Shown piece after piece: positions 41,868-50,475 of a DNA stretch of 64,000 nt. The stretch covers positions 3,596,001 through 3,660,000 of the forward strand of contig NZ_CP150481.1 of the NCBI RefSeq assembly GCF_047922965.1. Reading direction: 5' to 3'. This stretch comes from Neptunicella plasticusilytica. GTDB taxonomy: Bacteria; Pseudomonadota; Gammaproteobacteria; Enterobacterales; Alteromonadaceae. The translations under genes were made by a program, and so were the position numbers. The notes under the pieces were generated by a model, which had not been told where the DNA came from, did no database searches, and was given only the letters and a program-made list of their open reading frames with translations. Every line of letters starts with the position of its first letter. Within the stretch, counting starts at the first letter, position 1.

Positions 41868-41896
41868 GGACAGAAAAAGCCGAGCTTTTTCTGTCC
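41868..41896 (+). terminator. Long perfect hairpin between the symporter and GH94 genes
   Basis: GGACAGAAAAAGC, CGA, GCTTTTTCTGTCC: a perfect 13-bp stem with a 3-base loop, followed by TTAGGCC rather than a T run. The T tract lies inside the stem. It could be a weak terminator or an RNA-processing hairpin that sets different levels of symporter and GH94 mRNA. Confidence 0.5.
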
Positions 41897-41931
41897 TTAG
41901 GCCTATAATCTGGCCTTTTTATTTATTCAAA

Positions 41932-41945
41932 TGAAAACGATTGTA
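41932..41945. promoter_or_regulatory. LacI-type operator half-matching copy before GH94
   Basis: TGAAAACGATTGTA keeps one full TGAAAACG half and the central CG; the other half is degenerate. It lies 28 bases before the GH94 start, so it may control a GH94-specific promoter. Confidence 0.5.
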
Positions 41946-41973
41946 TAACAACAATTTGCAGGACAACCAAACA

Positions 41974-44418
41974 ATGCAACAAGATCAATACGGTTATTTT
42001 GACGACGCCAATAAAGAATTCGTCATTACCACTCCCTATACACCTTTGCCGTGGATCAATTATTTAGGCAATGACGGCTTTTATGCGCTGATATCCAATA
42101 CCGCCGGCGGTTACAGCTTTTACCGCGATCCCAAGTTTCGCCGTTTAACCCGTTATCGCTACAACAATGTACCAATGGATTCCGGCGGCCGTTATTTCTA
42201 CTTTAATCTTGATGGCGATATATGGAGTGCCAGTGGTCGTCCGGTGGATTGTGAGCTGGATCACTACGAATGTCGTCACGGCATGGGTTATTCCAGCTTC
42301 AGCGTAGAAAAAAACCAGATCGCCAGTAAACTCACTTCCTTCGTGCCGCTCGACACCACAGGCGAAGTACATCGTTTGCAAGTAACCAACAACAGCGACA
42401 GCAGCAAAGAACTGGATTTATTTTCCTTTATTGAATGGTGCTTGTGGAATGCCGAAGATGACGGCACCAACTTCCAGCGCAACCTGTCTACCGGTGAAGT
42501 GGAGATTGAAAACAATACCATCTTTCATAAAACCGAATACCGCGAACGCCGTAATCACTACGCGTTTTACAGCGTTAACCGCGATATTGACGGCTTCGAT
42601 ACCGATCGTAATGCATTTATCGGTAACTACAACGGTTTTGGCAATCCGCAAGTAGTCAAAAATGGTCAATCCACCAACTCTCATGCTCACGGCTGGTCAC
42701 CTATTGCTTCGCACCATATCAAGCTGGATTTAGCCCCGGGCGAAACCGCCAGTATGGTATTTGTATTGGGTTATGTGGAAGTGCCGGAAAAGCAAAAATG
42801 GCAGTCACAAGGTGTAATCAATAAAAATCCGGCCTGGGATTTTCAGTCCAAGTTCGATACTGACGCAAAGTTCGAAGCTGAATTAGCCAAGTTAAATCAA
42901 TACTGGGATAACCTGCTGGGTAAAATCACGGTGAATACGCCGAATAACAGCATGAACCGGGCAATGAATATCTGGAACCAATACCAGAACATGGTGACGT
43001 TTAACTTGTCGCGTAGTGCGTCTTTTTATGAGTCTGGCATTGGCCGGGGTATGGGGTTCCGCGACTCCAATCAGGACACCATCGGCTTTACCCACATGGT
43101 GCCTAACGCGGTTAAAGAGCGAATTATCGATCTGGCTGCCACCCAACAATCTGACGGTTCGGCCTACCATCAATATCAACCATTAACCAAAAAAGGTAAC
43201 GCGGCGATTGGCGGTAACTTTAATGACGATCCCATGTGGCTAGTGCTTTCCACTGCCAACTATATTAAAGAAACCGGCGATGTGGCATTTCTGGACACTA
43301 TAGTGCCCTTTGAAGATACGCCCGATGTACAAAGTACCCAGTTCGATCATTTAACTGCGTCTTTTTACCATGTGGTGAATAATTTAGGTCCGCATGGGTT
43401 ACCGCTGATTGGCCGTGCCGACTGGAACGACTGCTTAAATCTGAACTGTTTTTCCACCGAGCCGAATGAATCCTATCAAACCACCCAGCGCGGTGAATCG
43501 GATGTCGCAGAATCGCTGATGATTGCCGGCCAGTTTGTCCTTTACGGTAACGAATACGCGAATTTATGCGATTTAACCGGACGCACTGAAGACGCTGCCA
43601 AAGCCCGTGTTCATATCAACCAGATGATCGCCACCATCGATCAACACGGTTGGGATGGTAACTGGTTTATCCGCGCCTATGACTCTCGCGGCTTGCCGCT
43701 GGGTAGCCATAGCTGCGATGAGGGTAAAATATTTATCGAATCGCAAGGCTTCTGTTTAATGGCCGGTATTGGCATGCAAGATGGTCGTGCCGAAAAAGCG
43801 CTGAATGCAGTTAATCAGCACTTACTCGCCGAACATGGCATAGTGCTGCAGCAACCTGCCTACAGTGATTACAACAAATACTATGGCGAAATTACTTCAT
43901 ATCCTCCTGGTTACAAAGAAAATGCCGGAATTTTCTGTCATAACAATCCCTGGATTGTGGTCAGTGAGGCCATATTAGGCCGCGGCGATCAGGCGTTTGA
44001 TTATTTTAGCCGCTTTACGCCGCTATTCCGTCCACAGGATATGGCCAAACACCGCACCGAACCTTATGTATACAGCCAAATGATTGCCGGTAAAGACGCC
44101 GCCATTCCCGGTGAGGCCAAAAACAGCTGGCTAACCGGCGCAGCGGCCTGGTCTTTCTATGCCGGCACCCAATATATTCTGGGCATCGCACCGGATTATA
44201 ACGGCTTAACCATTAACCCTTGTATTCCTAAGGACTGGAATGAGTTCTCGGTTAAACGCCAGTTCCGCGATGCGACTTATCATATTCAGGTGAATAACCC
44301 GAATAAGGTCAGCAAAGGCGTAATGAAAATTGAAATCGATGGTCAAGCCATTGAAGGCAATACCATTCCTTACGCGGATTATTCTGGTGAGCATCAAGTC
44401 GTGGTGACCATGGGATAA
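41974..44418 (+). CDS. GH94 cellobiose phosphorylase
   Basis: An 814-residue GH94 enzyme. The start MQQDQYGYFDDANKEFVI, TPLPWINYLGNDGFYALISNTAGGYSFYRDP and YRYNNVPMDSGGRY are typical of cellobiose phosphorylases. The catalytic acid is expected at D486 in GRADWNDCLNL, and DGNWFIRAYDSRG and GYKENAGIFCHNNPW are conserved later. ATG 41974 has AGGA upstream; the in-frame TTG at 41941 is less convincing and falls in the operator. The enzyme converts cellobiose plus phosphate to glucose-1-phosphate and glucose in the cytoplasm, saving one ATP. It belongs with the epimerase and symporter upstream and ends with its own terminator. Confidence 0.92.
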   Translation: MQQDQYGYFDDANKEFVITTPYTPLPWINYLGNDGFYALISNTAGGYSFYRDPKFRRLTRYRYNNVPMDSGGRYFYFNLDGDIWSASGRPVDCELDHYECRHGMGYSSFSVEKNQIASKLTSFVPLDTTGEVHRLQVTNNSDSSKELDLFSFIEWCLWNAEDDGTNFQRNLSTGEVEIENNTIFHKTEYRERRNHYAFYSVNRDIDGFDTDRNAFIGNYNGFGNPQVVKNGQSTNSHAHGWSPIASHHIKLDLAPGETASMVFVLGYVEVPEKQKWQSQGVINKNPAWDFQSKFDTDAKFEAELAKLNQYWDNLLGKITVNTPNNSMNRAMNIWNQYQNMVTFNLSRSASFYESGIGRGMGFRDSNQDTIGFTHMVPNAVKERIIDLAATQQSDGSAYHQYQPLTKKGNAAIGGNFNDDPMWLVLSTANYIKETGDVAFLDTIVPFEDTPDVQSTQFDHLTASFYHVVNNLGPHGLPLIGRADWNDCLNLNCFSTEPNESYQTTQRGESDVAESLMIAGQFVLYGNEYANLCDLTGRTEDAAKARVHINQMIATIDQHGWDGNWFIRAYDSRGLPLGSHSCDEGKIFIESQGFCLMAGIGMQDGRAEKALNAVNQHLLAEHGIVLQQPAYSDYNKYYGEITSYPPGYKENAGIFCHNNPWIVVSEAILGRGDQAFDYFSRFTPLFRPQDMAKHRTEPYVYSQMIAGKDAAIPGEAKNSWLTGAAAWSFYAGTQYILGIAPDYNGLTINPCIPKDWNEFSVKRQFRDATYHIQVNNPNKVSKGVMKIEIDGQAIEGNTIPYADYSGEHQVVVTMG

Positions 44419-44449
44419 TATTTCGTTGCTTTAACCTGATAAACACTCG

Positions 44450-44478
44450 AAGCCCCGACAACAATCGGGGCTTTTTTA
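44450..44478 (+). terminator. Terminator after GH94
   Basis: AAGCCCCGA and TCGGGGCTT form a perfect 9-bp stem with a 6-base loop, followed by TTTTTATT. Confidence 0.92.
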
Positions 44479-44595
44479 TTAGCTTCCAGTTTGGCGTAAA
44501 GAATAAATCAACATTTGCCGCTATAAATACAAAGTATTTCCAACGCCTTGCTCAAATGCTAATTTATCCTTTTGACTAACCGACTAGCTGCCACG

Positions 44596-45060
44596 ATGAA
44601 GCTCATTCCTCCTACCAATATACTGCTCAGCCAGATGATGAACTGGTTTACCAGTCAACAACAGACCTATCAATGGGGTGGTCCGGAGTTTCCGTTTCCC
44701 TTTACGGCTGAGACCTTTCGCCAAGGACTAAAACTGGATGAGCTAAACTCCTTTGCGTTACAGGATGACAACCGGCAGTTTGTGGCATTTGGTCAGTTTT
44801 ATCTGCGTGAGGGGCGTTGCCATCTGGGGAGACTGGTTGTGTCTCCCGATCAACGTGGTCGGGGATTGGGAAAGTTACTGGTTGAGCAATTGATCAAAAA
44901 AGGTCGTGCACAATTACAAGTTAGCGAATGCTCACTATTTGTTTTAAAAGATAACCATAATGCTCTGCAACTTTATTTATCGCTTGGCTTCATTCTAGCC
45001 GACTACCCAAAGCCGATGCCGATTGAAGACTGTTTTTATATGGTTAAAGCGGGCGATTAA
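44596..45060 (+). CDS. GNAT-family acetyltransferase
   Basis: A 154-residue N-acetyltransferase. LGRLVVSPDQRGRGLGKLLVEQLI is the acetyl-CoA-binding motif A (RGRGLGK), and LQLYLSLGF is motif B. ATG at 44596 is preferred over an in-frame TTG at 44572. The acceptor substrate cannot be read from the sequence. Its 3-prime end overlaps the convergent msrQ gene by four bases. Confidence 0.85.
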   Translation: MKLIPPTNILLSQMMNWFTSQQQTYQWGGPEFPFPFTAETFRQGLKLDELNSFALQDDNRQFVAFGQFYLREGRCHLGRLVVSPDQRGRGLGKLLVEQLIKKGRAQLQVSECSLFVLKDNHNALQLYLSLGFILADYPKPMPIEDCFYMVKAGD

Positions 45061-45650
45061 CCCACCATCCGCATTAATTTATCTTTTCGCAACCACAGCA
45101 ATACAAAGCTAATCGCAAAGTAAATCAACGGTTCGATAATATCGGATTTTACAGACCAGATATAATGGGTACAGACCAGCAACACAATCAGATAAATGCT
45201 GTTGTGCAGGCGTTGCCAGTTGCGTCCCATTTTACGCCTGACTTTCATTGGTGATGTGATGGCAAGAGCCAGCAGAAAAGTTAGTGCCAACATACCTACG
45301 GTAATATAGGGCCGCTTAATAATTTCACTCAACAACAGCGAAAAATCATATTGCAAATCAAACAGGATAAAATTGGCTAAATGCACACTGGCATAAAAAA
45401 AGGCGTACAGACCAACTAACCGTCGCACATTAATTAAATAACCTTGTTTGAAGAACTTGGCAACCGGTGAGATACACAGGGTCAGTAGCAAGATATTTAA
45501 TGCACCTTTACCGCTAAAATGGATCACAGCCTTAACAGGATCAGCACCTAAGCCGTCGTGAAACGCCTGATAATACAGCCAGACTAACGGAAGTATTGCA
45601 CCAAGATGAATAACGACCTTGAGTAAAAATATTCGTCTTGCTGGTGTCAT
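45057..45650 (-). CDS. msrQ: MsrQ, heme-binding membrane subunit of the MsrPQ system
   Basis: A 197-residue membrane protein with about six helices of the ferric-reductase-like family. GKGALNILLLTLCISP, RRLVGLYAFFYASVHLANF and WQRLHNSIYLIVLLVCTHYIW contain the conserved histidines that bind heme. MsrQ passes electrons from the quinone pool to the periplasmic MsrP. It lies 21 bases downstream of msrP in the usual operon order. Confidence 0.93.
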   Translation of the reverse strand: MTPARRIFLLKVVIHLGAILPLVWLYYQAFHDGLGADPVKAVIHFSGKGALNILLLTLCISPVAKFFKQGYLINVRRLVGLYAFFYASVHLANFILFDLQYDFSLLLSEIIKRPYITVGMLALTFLLALAITSPMKVRRKMGRNWQRLHNSIYLIVLLVCTHYIWSVKSDIIEPLIYFAISFVLLWLRKDKLMRMVG

Positions 45651-45671
45651 ATAAAACTTTCCCGTGAGTGA

Positions 45672-46700
45672 TTAGTAGTTGCGACGTAAATCCATGCCTT
45701 TATATAAACCAGCGACTTCTTCTGCATAACCATTAAACGGCAGCGTATCAATCCGGTTGTTAGCTAACAAACCGCCAGTAGTGATTCGGCGTTCACTGGC
45801 CTGACTCCAACGCGGATGATCGACAGCCGGATTCACGTTAGCGTAAAAACCGTACTCCTGAGGAGCTAACTTATTCCAGGTGGTCGGTGGCTGCTGTGTG
45901 GTTAATTTCATCGACACGATGGATTTAATACTTTTAAAACCATATTTCCAGGGCACCACCAAACGGATTGGCGCGCCATTTTGGCCGGGCAAAGCTTTAC
46001 CGTATAAACCCACTGCCAGCATAGTTAACGGGTGCATGGCTTCGTCGATACGCAAGCCTTCCACATAGGGATAATCAATTCCGCCCCCCAGAAAACGACT
46101 ATCCTGACCGGGCATACGTTCGGGATCATATAATGTCTGAAACGCCACATATTTGGCGCTGGATTTAGGATCGGCCTGTTTAATTAAATCGGCGAGAGGA
46201 AAACCAATCCAGGGAATAACCATTGACCAGGCTTCCACACAGCGTAAACGATAAATGCGTTCCTGCAACGGAAAACGACTGAACAGTGCATCATAGTCGA
46301 GCAGTAAGGGTTTATTCACTTCACCTTCGACTTTTAAGTACCAGGGATCGGTAACAAAACCGCGCGCATATTCGGCAGGCTGACTTTTCTTGGCGCCAAA
46401 TTCATAGTAATTGTTGTGGTGCGTGACTTTATCTTCGGGGGTCATCACTTCGTCGGTGATATAAGGTTTAGTTGCCTTGGTAAAATCCAGCGCCTTTAAC
46501 GGCACTTCTTTGGGTTTATCGTCATCAAAAATATCAAATATCCCGGCCTGAGCCTGTCTTGCAGCAATCGCCCCCGACAGTAATGCTCCCGCGCCGATAA
46601 AGCCCATTTTTTTAAGTAATTGACGGCGTTGTAAATACACCGCCTCGTCGGTTACCTGGTTTTCGGTTAATTTGCTGGTGCGGGGAATTTTAATCAGCAT
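45672..46700 (-). CDS. msrP: MsrP, periplasmic molybdopterin methionine sulfoxide reductase
   Basis: A 342-residue molybdoenzyme of the sulfite-oxidase family. The Tat signal has the twin arginine in YLQRRQLLKKMGFIG, followed by a hydrophobic stretch ending QAQAG. The molybdenum-ligating cysteine is in YRLRCVEAWSMVIPW. MsrP repairs methionine sulfoxide in envelope proteins. It is followed by msrQ. The divergent neighbour also has a Tat signal. Confidence 0.95.
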   Translation of the reverse strand: MLIKIPRTSKLTENQVTDEAVYLQRRQLLKKMGFIGAGALLSGAIAARQAQAGIFDIFDDDKPKEVPLKALDFTKATKPYITDEVMTPEDKVTHHNNYYEFGAKKSQPAEYARGFVTDPWYLKVEGEVNKPLLLDYDALFSRFPLQERIYRLRCVEAWSMVIPWIGFPLADLIKQADPKSSAKYVAFQTLYDPERMPGQDSRFLGGGIDYPYVEGLRIDEAMHPLTMLAVGLYGKALPGQNGAPIRLVVPWKYGFKSIKSIVSMKLTTQQPPTTWNKLAPQEYGFYANVNPAVDHPRWSQASERRITTGGLLANNRIDTLPFNGYAEEVAGLYKGMDLRRNY

Positions 46701-46820
46701 GGCAGAGATCCGTTTTATTGCTATTAACTACTTAACCACTATAGACAAGCAAAGTGGCTTGAATCTTTCAAAATAAGCTAGACTAGGACGTGTTGACCTT
46801 AATCAGAGAGCCAAACCGCC

Positions 46821-47705
46821 ATGCCAAAGCACCCTAAACTCCCCGAACAAGCCTTTACTCTTTACGATCAATTTGCCCATGGCCGGATTAACCGGCGCGC
46901 GTTTCTCAGTGGACTGGGCAAGTTGTCGGTGGGTGCGCTCACAACCAGCATAATGCTGGACGCGTTAATGCCCAATTATGCCCTGGCCGAGCAGGTTTCT
47001 TTCAACGATCCGGACATTATTGCCAGCTATCAGGAGTTCAGCTCTCCAGATGGCTATGGCACCGGCAAAGGTTATCGGGTAGAACCCAGCAAACTGGATA
47101 AACCGGCGCCCTTGGTACTGGTTATTCACGAAAATCGGGGCCTCAATCCTTACATCAAAGATGTCGCCCGTCGCTTCGCCAAGCAAGGATTTATCGCCTT
47201 TGCGCCAGATGGCCTCTATCCTGTAGGCGGTTATCCCGGCAACGACGAACAAGGCAAGAAAATGCAGGCATCAATGGATAAAGACAAACTGGCTAATGAT
47301 TTCTTTGCTGCGGCCAAGTCGCTTAAAGGTGATGGCAAAGGAAACGGTAAACTGGGTGTAATCGGTTTTTGCTACGGCGGCGGTATGGTGAATAAAATTG
47401 TCACCGAAGCACCTGACTTGGCTGATGCAGCCGTTCCTTTTTATGGTGCAGCGCCAGATTTGGCCAAAGTAAAGAATATTCAAGCCCCGCTGATGATCCA
47501 GATGGGTGAGCTGGATGAGTGGGTGAACGCCATGTGGCCGGATTATGAAAAGGCGTTAAAAACAGCCAACAAAGACTACCAGGCATTTGTTTATCCTGGT
47601 GCTCGGCATGGATTTCACAATGATTCTACTGCCCGTTATGATCAGGTCAATGCGGAACTGGCGTGGCAACGCACATTGGCATTTTTTAACCAACATCTGG
47701 CCTGA
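46821..47705 (+). CDS. Tat-exported dienelactone-hydrolase-family protein
   Basis: A 294-residue alpha/beta hydrolase. NRRAFLSGLGKLSVGALTTSIML (residues about 24-46) is a twin-arginine export signal ending at ALAEQ. The dienelactone-hydrolase core includes VIHENRGLNPYIKDVARRFAKQGF, the nucleophile cysteine in GVIGFCYGGGM, and the triad region YPGARHGFHND. The family hydrolyses lactones and related esters. Export by Tat suggests a periplasmic role with an unknown substrate. It is divergent from msrP, with 120 bases between. Confidence 0.87.
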   Translation: MPKHPKLPEQAFTLYDQFAHGRINRRAFLSGLGKLSVGALTTSIMLDALMPNYALAEQVSFNDPDIIASYQEFSSPDGYGTGKGYRVEPSKLDKPAPLVLVIHENRGLNPYIKDVARRFAKQGFIAFAPDGLYPVGGYPGNDEQGKKMQASMDKDKLANDFFAAAKSLKGDGKGNGKLGVIGFCYGGGMVNKIVTEAPDLADAAVPFYGAAPDLAKVKNIQAPLMIQMGELDEWVNAMWPDYEKALKTANKDYQAFVYPGARHGFHNDSTARYDQVNAELAWQRTLAFFNQHLA

Positions 47706-47720
47706 ACAGATTTCAGCCTA

Positions 47721-48734
47721 TCAGGAAGGACGAGGTCCGGTGCTACCGCGCACCAGTAATTGCACCGGCAACTCAATATAGCGACGGGCAATAGGTTTAT
47801 GTTCCAATTGGGCTAACAACAAATCCATACAGTTCTGGCCAATTTCGACCAGGGGTTGATGAATGGTCGTCAACGGCGGATTCATATAGGCCGAATATTC
47901 GGTATCGTCGAATCCGACCAGCGACATTTGCTCCGGTACTTTGATGTTATGATCATGCAGCGCACTCATGGCACCATAGGCAATATTATCACTAAAACAG
48001 AATATCGCGGTGGGAGGCTCTGGTAATTCGAGTAGCTTGGTTGCGGCGATTTTTCCCGAACCAATCAGATAGTTACCATTGGTGATCAAATCCGGATCAA
48101 AGGCTATTCCAGCCTGTTCCAGTGCCAGTTTATAACCGGTAAGACGGTCATTGGAGCTGGGCGCATCCATATTACCGGTAATGGCACCAATACGACGATG
48201 ACCCAATTCAATCAGATGATTGACCGCCGTTTTGGCCGCATCTACGTTATTGATCATCACCTGACACACATCATCCACATTTAGCGGCTCACAAGAATTC
48301 ACAATTGGCGGCAGTTGTTCTACGGTAGTGCCGGGCTCGACGTCAAAAGGCAAATGTTGAGAAAACAGGATAATGCCGTCGACCTGACCGGAGCGCACCA
48401 TGGCGGCATAATGTTTTACTTTATCTGCATCACGCTGAGTATCGCCAAGTAACACCGAATAACCTGCCTTGGCGGCCGCATCTTCGATAGAACGGATAAT
48501 TCCAGCGTTAAAAGAGTTGGTAATATCAGGAATAATCACTACGATACTGCCGCTTTTCTGGGTACGCAAACTGGCACCAAAACGATTAGGTGTATAGCCG
48601 CATTGTTCGATAGCTTGCAATACTCTTTCACGGGTTGTGGCAGACACAATATCCGGATTACTTAATGTTCTGGACACTGTAGCGGGAGAAACACCGGATA
48701 ATTCCGCGACCAGTTTAATTCCTGTTTTTGACAA
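47721..48734 (-). CDS. LacI-family transcriptional regulator
   Basis: A 337-residue repressor. The helix-turn-helix KLVAELSGVSPATVSRTLSNPD and hinge-helix region FGASLRTQKSG are canonical. The rest is a periplasmic-binding-protein-like sugar domain (IGAITGNMDAPSSNDRLTGYK, LVGFDDTEYSAYMNPPLTTI). The start is TTG at 48734, the only in-frame choice after an upstream stop. An operator TGAAAACGTTATCA lies 15-28 bases before its start, indicating autoregulation. Similar sites before the AGE epimerase and GH94 genes suggest it controls the cellobiose cluster. Confidence 0.88.
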   Translation of the reverse strand: MSKTGIKLVAELSGVSPATVSRTLSNPDIVSATTRERVLQAIEQCGYTPNRFGASLRTQKSGSIVVIIPDITNSFNAGIIRSIEDAAAKAGYSVLLGDTQRDADKVKHYAAMVRSGQVDGIILFSQHLPFDVEPGTTVEQLPPIVNSCEPLNVDDVCQVMINNVDAAKTAVNHLIELGHRRIGAITGNMDAPSSNDRLTGYKLALEQAGIAFDPDLITNGNYLIGSGKIAATKLLELPEPPTAIFCFSDNIAYGAMSALHDHNIKVPEQMSLVGFDDTEYSAYMNPPLTTIHQPLVEIGQNCMDLLLAQLEHKPIARRYIELPVQLLVRGSTGPRPS

Positions 48735-48748
48735 TACTTAACTCACAA

Positions 48749-48762
48749 TGAAAACGTTATCA
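48749..48762. promoter_or_regulatory. LacI-type operator before the lacI-family gene
   Basis: TGAAAACGTTATCA matches the LacI/GalR palindrome with one off-symmetry position. It lies immediately upstream of the repressor gene. Confidence 0.7.
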
Positions 48763-48872
48763 ACGATTTGTTAATATAACGGATTTTTTTTGTAAAAAAA
48801 CATAATTTATTCATTAATCTTTTGATTTCGCTAAATAACCTGAGCAGGCTTAATTCAAACTCAGGTTAAATA

Positions 48873-50255
48873 TCAGTTAAATTTGCGGACTTTAAAGGTC
48901 TTTCCTTTAATTTTGCCGGTGCGCAAATGATTCATCACAGGTTTAACGCTACGGATTTTAACTGCTAGGTAGGCATTAAAATCGGTAATATTAATTTTGC
49001 CGATATCGTCGCCCGGAATACCGGCGTCTTTGGTTAGTGCACCCAAAATATCACCGGCTCGCAGCTTATTTTTCTTGCCTCCGTCAATACACAAGGTGGT
49101 ATATTCCGGCGGCAAAATACGATTACGATGAAAAATATGCGCAATAATGCTCTTCCACATCAGCTTTTGCTGCTGATAATCTTCAATGGCATTGGCACGA
49201 TGAATTTCTTTAGGACTGCATAGTGTCAGCGCCAGCCCTTCGGCATCAGCTCGTCCAGTACGACCAATTCGATGTACATGCACTTCGGGATCCGGGGTAA
49301 TGTGATAGTTAATGACCGCACTCACATCTTTAATATCCAGCCCGCGCGCTGCCACATCGGTAGCCACCAAGATCCTGTTGCTTTGATTGGCAAACCGGTA
49401 CAACACCTGATTACGTTCACGTTGTTCAATATCACCGTGCAATGCCAGCGCGGAAAATCCTTCGGCTTGCAACAGATCAGCTAACTCCTGGGTCTCGATT
49501 TTGGTATTGCAGAAAATAATCGCCGAATTAGGCTGGTAATGGGTAAGTAAACGACATACCGAATCTGCACGCTTATTATCTTCAATCTCGTAAAAATATT
49601 GTTCAATCTTGTTGGCACTGTGAGTCGACTCGACAGTGACCCACTGAGTGTCCCGCTGGATTTCGGCACTCATTTTCTCTATTGCCGGAGGATAAGTGGC
49701 CGAAAACAGCAAAGTTTGGCGATCCGCCGGGACGTTGGCTATCACCGCAGCCATTTCGTCTTCAAACCCCATATCCAGCATTCTGTCTGCTTCATCCAGG
49801 ACCAGACAATTGACGTTATCCAGTTGCAAGCGACCACGGGATAGATGGTCCATAATCCGTCCCGGTGTACCGACTACAATATGTGCACCGTGTTCCAGCG
49901 ACTGAATTTGCGGACCCATTGGCATCCCACCACACAGGGTTAACACCTTGATATTGTGAATAAAACGGGCTACACGACGGATCTCGATGGCAACTTGTTC
50001 GGCCAATTCACGGGTTGGACACAGCACCACAGACTGGATACAAAATCGTTCAACGTTCAGGCGGGATAGCAAGCCGATAGCAAAAGCCACGGTTTTTCCG
50101 CTGCCTGTTTTGGCCTGTGCAGTGACATCTTTTCCGGCTAAGATGGGTGGCAAGCTCTGCGCCTGAATCTCGGTCATTTGAGTAAAACCCAGTGTCGTCA
50201 GGTTTTGTTCCAGGGCAGGTAACAGATTAAGGCTGGCAAATTGGTCAGATTTCAC
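48873..50255 (-). CDS. dbpA: ATP-dependent RNA helicase DbpA
   Basis: A 460-residue DEAD-box helicase. The motifs are in order: Q motif GFTQMTEIQAQSLP, AQAKTGSGKT, VLDEADRML, FSATYP, DVAARGLDI and HRIGRTGR. The C-terminal domain with GDILGALTKDAGIPGDDIGKINITDFNAYLAVK is the DbpA RNA-binding domain that recognises 23S rRNA hairpin 92. It acts in late 50S ribosomal subunit assembly. Length matches the 457 residues of E. coli DbpA. Confidence 0.95.
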   Translation of the reverse strand: MKSDQFASLNLLPALEQNLTTLGFTQMTEIQAQSLPPILAGKDVTAQAKTGSGKTVAFAIGLLSRLNVERFCIQSVVLCPTRELAEQVAIEIRRVARFIHNIKVLTLCGGMPMGPQIQSLEHGAHIVVGTPGRIMDHLSRGRLQLDNVNCLVLDEADRMLDMGFEDEMAAVIANVPADRQTLLFSATYPPAIEKMSAEIQRDTQWVTVESTHSANKIEQYFYEIEDNKRADSVCRLLTHYQPNSAIIFCNTKIETQELADLLQAEGFSALALHGDIEQRERNQVLYRFANQSNRILVATDVAARGLDIKDVSAVINYHITPDPEVHVHRIGRTGRADAEGLALTLCSPKEIHRANAIEDYQQQKLMWKSIIAHIFHRNRILPPEYTTLCIDGGKKNKLRAGDILGALTKDAGIPGDDIGKINITDFNAYLAVKIRSVKPVMNHLRTGKIKGKTFKVRKFN

Positions 50256-50475
50256 GGATTATCTTGCGTCAGGATAGAGTTGGCGCCAATTCTACCGGTT
50301 TAAGCACAAAACTAATAGGGGGCGCTTATCTTTCATATTCGCCTCAGACACATTCTGAGTAATAATTTATTCATAATAATGGTATAAAGAGGATGTATTT
50401 ATCTTTGCTGTGGGGTTAACAGCCAAGATCAACCCGTCTTCTAACCAATCTAAAAATAACAAGGGTATTAACACT

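Noticed and set aside
41941..41973. TTG start for GH94 giving 11 extra residues
   Set aside because: It lies within the LacI-type operator and has no Shine-Dalgarno; ATG 41974 begins the conserved YGYFDDAN segment.
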